This document shows, one piece after another, positions 59,527 to 64,000 of a stretch of DNA of 64,000 nt. The position numbers were made by a program, and so were the translations under genes. The notes beneath the pieces are model-generated. The model saw only the letters and a program-made list of their open reading frames with translations, did not search any database and was not told where the DNA came from. How positions within the stretch are numbered: the stretch's first letter is position 1; each line of letters begins with the position of its first letter. The stretch is from Plantactinospora endophytica (GTDB lineage Bacteria; Actinomycetota; Actinomycetes; Mycobacteriales; Micromonosporaceae): contig NZ_BONW01000033.1 in the NCBI RefSeq assembly GCF_016862915.1, positions 19,359-83,358 on the forward strand. Direction: 5' to 3'.

Positions 59527-59640
59527 GTGTCCATCAAGGAACGAGCCGACTGTTCAACGCGACCGAATGGCCGGCAGGAGCAGGACTTCGCCCTTGCCGC
59601 CCGCCGGTCCTCGACCCGGGGGCGGAGTGCGGGGGCATGA
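59527..59640 (+). CDS. 37-residue leader ORF of the GHKL3-Z1B operon
   Basis: GTG at 59527 with a very good ribosome site (GGAGGAAG at 59516-59523, 6 nt from GGAGG to the start). The product starts VSIKERADCSTRPNGRQEQD and is Arg/Ser-rich, with no domain. Its TGA (59638-59640) overlaps the ATG of GHKL ATPase 3, which has no good ribosome site of its own. So it likely serves to deliver ribosomes to the ATPase, or is a small regulatory peptide. Confidence 0.5.
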   Translation: MSIKERADCSTRPNGRQEQDFALAARRSSTRGRSAGA

Positions 59641-61073
59641 AGACCGAGGAGATCATCCCGAGCGCCGCCCGGTTGACCAACTCCATGCGCGACCTGGGAT
59701 ACGACTTCGTCACCGCCGTCGCGGACCTGATCGACAACAGTGTCGCGGCCAAGGCCAGACGAGTCAACATCACGATCCACTTCGCCGGCACCGACTCCTG
59801 GGTCCGGATCGCCGACGACGGCGACGGTATGACCGGCGTAAGCATCTCCGAGGCCATGCGTCTCGGCACTGCCCGCAGCTACGACAACGCCGACCTCGGT
59901 AAGTTCGGCCTCGGTCTGAAGACAGCGAGCCTCTCGCAGTGCCGCAGGCTCAGCGTAGCCAGCCGCACCGATCGCAACCGGGCGCACGTCGAGGCGCGCT
60001 GCCTGGACCTCGAGCACGTCACCGAGACCGACCGATGGGAGATCATCCACCTGTCACGGTTGGAACGACCCGAGGTGTTGACCGCGCCCCTGAGGAGCTC
60101 GACGGGAACGGTGGTCCTGTGGGAGAACCTTGACCGGGTCCTCAATCACCGCGACCCGTGGGGGGGCTGGGCACAGCGCCTTCTTCTCAACCTCGCCGAG
60201 CGGCTCGAGTTCCACCTCGGGATGGTCTTCGGCCGCTTCATCTCCGGCGAGGCCAGCCGGAAGCGCCCGTTGACGATCACAGTCAACGGCAACGTCGTGG
60301 AGCCGTGGGACCCCTTCGTCCGTGACGAACCGAAGGTCGAGCCGCTACCGCCGCGTGAGTTCGAGGTCGGCGGAGGGTTGGTGCGGCTCCAGCCCTTCGT
60401 ATTGCCTGCCCAGCGCGACTTCAGCGGCGACGCCGCGTGGAAAAAGGCCAGTGGGACCAGACAATGGAACTCCCGACAGGGTTTCTACATCTACCGGGCG
60501 GACCGGATGATCCAGTCCGGTGGCTGGTCCTGGATGCGGACGGCGGACGAACACACGAAGCTGGCCAGGGCCGCGTTGGAGTTCTGGCCCGACCTCGACA
60601 ATGAGTTCCAGATCAATATCTCCAAGATGCGTGTGAAGTTGCCGGAGGAGCTCCGCGAGAAACTGGACGCACCCGTCGCCCAGTTGCTCAAGCGTGCGCA
60701 GGAGAAGTACCGCGGAGGCGAACGGTCGTCGGTGTCCCGGCCGGGACGGCGGACCGCCCCGCCGGCGAACCCGCCACAAGCTGGGAAGCCGTCGGGGCCG
60801 GGCAGCGCCGACACCGGTTCGGGTCGCGACAGAAGCGGCCCGGTCGTACCGCACCCCGGGACTCCGGGCGGCACCGCCGGGGGCGGCACCCCGGCCACGA
60901 GCACGGCCGGCAGCCGTCGGACCGGCACCCGGATCGTCGACCCGGAGCCGTCGGGTGCCGCCGCAGCCCTGCAACGCGCGGCCGGTCGCGTCGGCCAGAC
61001 CGCAGCCCTTGCCCTCATTCGCGACGAGCTGCGTCGCAGCGAGCCGGAGGCGGCACGTGACCTCGGGTGGTGA
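59637..61073 (+). CDS. MORC/MutL-type GHKL ATPase 3
   Basis: 478 residues from the ATG at 59637 (MKTEEIIPSAARLTNSMRDL). A longer frame begins at 59490 but lacks family character. Motif I is AVADLIDNSVAAKARRV, motif II ADDGDGMTGVSIS, motif III GKFGLGLKTASLSQ; the S5-like block is GFYIYRADRMIQSGGWS with EHTKLARAALEF. It is closest to GHKL ATPase 1. A Gly/Pro/Thr-rich linker at about residues 360-430 precedes a short C-terminal helix (AALALIRDELRRSEPEAARD). It is coupled upstream to the leader ORF, and its stop lies inside the 5-prime end of the Z1B gene if that starts at 61057. Confidence 0.85.
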   Translation: MKTEEIIPSAARLTNSMRDLGYDFVTAVADLIDNSVAAKARRVNITIHFAGTDSWVRIADDGDGMTGVSISEAMRLGTARSYDNADLGKFGLGLKTASLSQCRRLSVASRTDRNRAHVEARCLDLEHVTETDRWEIIHLSRLERPEVLTAPLRSSTGTVVLWENLDRVLNHRDPWGGWAQRLLLNLAERLEFHLGMVFGRFISGEASRKRPLTITVNGNVVEPWDPFVRDEPKVEPLPPREFEVGGGLVRLQPFVLPAQRDFSGDAAWKKASGTRQWNSRQGFYIYRADRMIQSGGWSWMRTADEHTKLARAALEFWPDLDNEFQINISKMRVKLPEELREKLDAPVAQLLKRAQEKYRGGERSSVSRPGRRTAPPANPPQAGKPSGPGSADTGSGRDRSGPVVPHPGTPGGTAGGGTPATSTAGSRRTGTRIVDPEPSGAAAALQRAAGRVGQTAALALIRDELRRSEPEAARDLGW

Positions 61074-63825
61074 AATGGGGGCGCAGATCCCCGTCGAGGT
61101 CTACCTCCGTGCGCTGAGGGCCGGTATGAGCGGCGGCCTCACCCTGGACCAGGCCCTGGAGACGTTCATACCGGAGGGTCTTCGGGACGAGCTCCGGGCA
61201 CGATGGACGGCCGACCGCGTGACCCTCGAGCCGGTCGCCGTTCTGTCCAGAAGCGGATCCCGTTCCTGGTTCGACAGCCATGATCCGGCGGCGGGCTACT
61301 ACTGGCCCCGGCTCCGGGAGTGGCTGCTGCTCGACAAGGGACGGACCGAGAGCGCGATCGACGCGGTCGACACCGCGACCGACAAGATCCTTTCGATGAT
61401 GGGCGACCCCCGTCCCGACAGCTCCCCCTTCCAGGTCCGCGGCCTCGTCGTGGGCTACGTACAGAGCGGAAAGACGGCCAACTTCACTGCGCTGATCGCA
61501 AAGGCGTACGACGCCGGCTACCGGATCGTCATCGTGATGTCCGGCCTGCACAACTCGCTCCGACGTCAGACCCAGCTACGTCTCGAGGATGAACTCGGTC
61601 TTGTACCGGCCGGACCGCACCGTCGCGCTGTCGAGCAGCCAGCGCCCGGCCGGGTGATCGTCCGGATGACCGGGGCCGAGATCTGGCAGGACTTCCATCC
61701 GGGCACGGCCGATGCCAGCCTGCTGCAGGGCACCGTGCCCCTGATCTTCGTGATCAAGAAGAACGCCAGCGTGCTGCGACGGCTTGTCGGCTGGCTCGAG
61801 GAGCGGCAGCGGGTCGCTCCACCGGTCCTGATCATCGACGACGAAGCCGACCAGGCCAGCATCAACACCGGCGGTAACCGGCAGCCTCTCGACGAGGTTG
61901 TCGATCTGATGGCCGACGACGTCGACGCTGCCGCCGACGGACTCGACTTCGTCAGTACCCAGGCCCAGGCGGACGAGATCAGCCCCTCTGTGATCAACGG
62001 ACTGGTCCGCCGCCTTCTGCAACGGCTGGACCGCGTCAGCTACATCGGGTACACGGCGACCCCGTTCGCGAACGTACTGATCAATCACGAGGCGATGGAC
62101 CGGGAGGTCGCGGACGACCTCTACCCACGTGACTTCATCGTCTCGCTCCCGCCACCGCACGGCTACTTCGGCCCGGAGAAGCTCTTCGGTCGAGAGGCGT
62201 TGGCCGGCGAGGGAGGCGCGGATGTTCCGGGCCTCGACGTGATCCGGCAGGTCAGGGACCATGAAGCGCGCCTACTCACCCCCGGGCGCGGGGCACCGCC
62301 CCTGGACGTCCTACCCGCCAGCCTCGACACCGCACTGACCGACTTCATTCTTGCGATGGCGGCACGCGACGTCCGCACGGGCGGCACGCCGGCCTCGGCG
62401 ATGCTGATCCACGGCTCCCAGTACACCTACCAGCAGGACGTGATCGCAGCGCTGGTCCGCGAAAGACTGGCGGTCCTGCGCCAGCGGTGGCGCTACGACC
62501 AGGACAACACCAGGCCCGAGTTCGATGCCCGCTGGGAGGGCAAATTCCTCCCCGTGACCGGCGCCATCGCACCCGACCGGGCTCTCACGTTCGCCGAGAT
62601 CGAGCCGTCCATCACCCGAATATTCCGGGCCGAGCTGCCGGTCATGGTGCTGCACAACCGATCCCCCGACGAGCTCGACTACGAGCGCAATCCCGAACTC
62701 CGCGCAGTCGTGATCGGCGGCAACAAACTGTCCCGCGGACTCACCATCGAAGGACTCCTCACCTCGTACTATGTCCGGCGCGCCAACTACTTCGACACCC
62801 TCCTCCAGATGGGACGCTGGTTCGGCTACCGGGAGGAGTACGTCGACCTCACCCGTTTGTGGACCACGGCCGACCTCAACGACCGGTTCCGCGCCCTCGC
62901 CACAGCCGAGGAGGATCTCCGCCGTGAGATCCGTCTGTACGAAGTGCTCGGCAAGAGCCCTCGCGACTTCGCGCCGCGGATCCGGGCCCACGAGACGATG
63001 CAGATAACTGCCAGGAACAGAATGGGTAGTGCTCAGGAGATCTCCTATGACTTCTCCGGCACCCTCACCCAGACCATCCTCTTCCGCCTCGACGACCGGG
63101 CCTGGCTGCAGGACAACCTCGACGCCACGCGCCGGTTCCTCGTCGGGCTCGGCGTCCCGAACGCGGTGGCCGACGACGGCCTCCCGGCATGGCGCGACAT
63201 CGACTGGCGCGACATCGAACGGTTCCTCGGCGACGGCGGATACCAGACCGCGCCGGGTGTCGGCCGGTCCGCGCTCGACCTGCGCGAGTACATCGCAGCG
63301 CAGGCGAAGCACCGGGAGCTGGTGCGGTGGAGGGTCGCCGTTCGGGCTCGACAGACCGAAGACGAGCAACTAGGCACTGAAGATCTCCACATACCGACGT
63401 TGGGTCCGGTGCCGTGCATCAGCCGTGCCCGTGAGGCGATGTCCGAGGCCAGCATCGGCACGCTGGTGAACCCGGTGAGCCGCACGAACCCCGGCGGCGG
63501 TGACGAGGACATCGGACTGACTGACGATGACCGCAAATGGGCGGCGGCCTCGGCGGCGGAGCAGCAGGTCAGCTACCCCGTCGCGCTGCGTAATCGCCGG
63601 CCCCCGGAAGAGGGCCTCCTTCTGCTCTACCCCATCAGCGCGTGGAGTCAGCCACGGGATCCTCAGGGAGCGACGGAGCGGAGGAAACCACCCAAGAGAC
63701 CACTGTTCGACGATCCGGTACGCGATGGTGTCACCGTCATCGGTATGGCTGTGAGCTTTCCGGCCTCCGACAGCCCGGCCACCGTCCGGTACGTCGTCGG
63801 CTCAGCCGGTCCGGTCACCTCATGA
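61057..63825 (+). CDS. Z1-domain ATPase/helicase B
   Basis: 922 residues from the GTG at 61057, which has GGAGG at 61046-61050; an ATG at 61075 is possible but lacks such a site. Walker A is GLVVGYVQSGKTANF at about 130-144, motif II VLIIDDEADQASINT at about 256-270, motif III YIGYTATPFANVL, and the late motif TLLQMGRWFGYREEY at about 580-595. Overall it matches Z1 protein A at the motifs but differs in the flanking regions. It pairs with GHKL ATPase 3, with a small overlap, and with the DUF4420-like gene that starts at 63822 (ATGA overlap). Confidence 0.9.
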   Translation: MTSGGEMGAQIPVEVYLRALRAGMSGGLTLDQALETFIPEGLRDELRARWTADRVTLEPVAVLSRSGSRSWFDSHDPAAGYYWPRLREWLLLDKGRTESAIDAVDTATDKILSMMGDPRPDSSPFQVRGLVVGYVQSGKTANFTALIAKAYDAGYRIVIVMSGLHNSLRRQTQLRLEDELGLVPAGPHRRAVEQPAPGRVIVRMTGAEIWQDFHPGTADASLLQGTVPLIFVIKKNASVLRRLVGWLEERQRVAPPVLIIDDEADQASINTGGNRQPLDEVVDLMADDVDAAADGLDFVSTQAQADEISPSVINGLVRRLLQRLDRVSYIGYTATPFANVLINHEAMDREVADDLYPRDFIVSLPPPHGYFGPEKLFGREALAGEGGADVPGLDVIRQVRDHEARLLTPGRGAPPLDVLPASLDTALTDFILAMAARDVRTGGTPASAMLIHGSQYTYQQDVIAALVRERLAVLRQRWRYDQDNTRPEFDARWEGKFLPVTGAIAPDRALTFAEIEPSITRIFRAELPVMVLHNRSPDELDYERNPELRAVVIGGNKLSRGLTIEGLLTSYYVRRANYFDTLLQMGRWFGYREEYVDLTRLWTTADLNDRFRALATAEEDLRREIRLYEVLGKSPRDFAPRIRAHETMQITARNRMGSAQEISYDFSGTLTQTILFRLDDRAWLQDNLDATRRFLVGLGVPNAVADDGLPAWRDIDWRDIERFLGDGGYQTAPGVGRSALDLREYIAAQAKHRELVRWRVAVRARQTEDEQLGTEDLHIPTLGPVPCISRAREAMSEASIGTLVNPVSRTNPGGGDEDIGLTDDDRKWAAASAAEQQVSYPVALRNRRPPEEGLLLLYPISAWSQPRDPQGATERRKPPKRPLFDDPVRDGVTVIGMAVSFPASDSPATVRYVVGSAGPVTS

Positions 63826-64000
63826 CCGGCGGACAGCCGACTCCTCGCGTGCCGACCGATCTCGAGCAGACATGGGGCTCCCTACCCGCCGCAACCGGCG
63901 AGATGCTCGAGGCCCATCGGCTAACCGGTTGGCCCGTAGGGCCGGTGCTGGCCGCGGTCGACGCGAGTGGCACCAGGCATCTACTCATCGGACTAAGAAC
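63822..64000 (+). CDS. Start of a probable PD-(D/E)XK motif (DUF4420) gene, cut by window end
   Basis: The ATG overlaps the Z1B stop. Only 59 residues are visible, beginning MTGGQPTPRVPTDLEQTWGS and ending with GPVLAAVDASGTRHLLIGLR. The short helix followed by strands of the type GPV-xx-VD-xx-G-RHLL resembles the N-terminus of DUF4420 (PD-(D/E)XK motif) proteins, which regularly follow Z1 genes in MutL/MORC-linked systems. The nuclease residues lie outside the window, so the assignment rests mainly on context. Confidence 0.5.
   Translation, partial: MTGGQPTPRVPTDLEQTWGSLPAATGEMLEAHRLTGWPVGPVLAAVDASGTRHLLIGLR

Noticed and set aside
1..64000. CRISPR array
   Set aside because: No regularly spaced direct repeats with unique spacers were found. 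The only regular repeats are the coding HEAT units and a 28-bp tandem repeat.
40264..64000. BREX or Pgl system
   Set aside because: There is no PglZ phosphatase, no BrxL or BrxC-type gene and no adenine methylase. The methylase is C5-cytosine type.

Overview
The window is a very GC-rich actinobacterial chromosome segment. GTG starts, leaderless-looking promoters (TANNNT about 6 nt before the start codon), an actinobacterial-type LexA box and a cluster of Streptomyces SCO2521-SCO2524 family genes all point to an actinomycete. Micromonosporaceae is my best guess, but it is an inference from gene style and not a proven assignment.

Positions 1-29475 look like resident chromosome. From left to right: a catabolic group on the minus strand (MHS-type MFS permease, Ldh-family dehydrogenase, IclR regulator, threonine/serine dehydratase); a membrane-anchored DUF4352 protein; an NDP-sugar-type epimerase; a STAS protein; mscL; and a 78-aa gene under a perfect LexA box. 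The SCO2524-2523-2522-2521 cluster follows on the minus strand, split by a 1453-aa DUF4062-NACHT protein with about 18 helical repeats on the plus strand. Next come a LuxR-type ATPase regulator divergent from a PP2C phosphatase plus a beta-propeller protein, a three-subunit PaoABC-like molybdenum hydroxylase, a TetR/SDR divergent pair, and a two-component system with a small membrane protein.

At 29476-29523 lies the 3-prime part of a tRNA-Lys(TTT) gene (anticodon arm, T arm, acceptor and CCA) with no 5-prime half. This is the usual scar of an element integrated into a tRNA gene. Because the tRNA reads on the minus strand, the element should extend to the right, past the end of the window. Everything from about 29.5 kb to 64 kb fits: a decayed IS701-type transposase, visibly lower GC in 31.5-39.7 kb, and an almost unbroken run of defence-type genes.

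Island part 1 (31.5-39.7 kb, minus strand) holds a trypco1 - trypsin-NACHT - long RelA/SpoT homologue group and a translationally coupled ASCH / GNAT-PIN pair. Island part 2 (40.3-64 kb) is a composite locus. The first transcription unit is NERD-helicase, drmA, drmB, UvrD-like helicase, vsr and GHKL ATPase 1. Convergent to it is a C5-cytosine methyltransferase fused to an endonuclease III-like [4Fe-4S] domain. Then comes AIPR, GHKL ATPase 2, a 38-codon ORF and Z1 protein A, followed by a leader ORF, GHKL ATPase 3, Z1 protein B and the start of a probable PD-(D/E)XK (DUF4420) gene. The parts belong to DISARM (drmA/drmB, with no drmC seen) and to the MutL/MORC-Z1-AIPR-methylase-Vsr systems. Their fusion into one locus with three GHKL ATPases and two Z1 ATPases is the best candidate here for an undescribed defence system.
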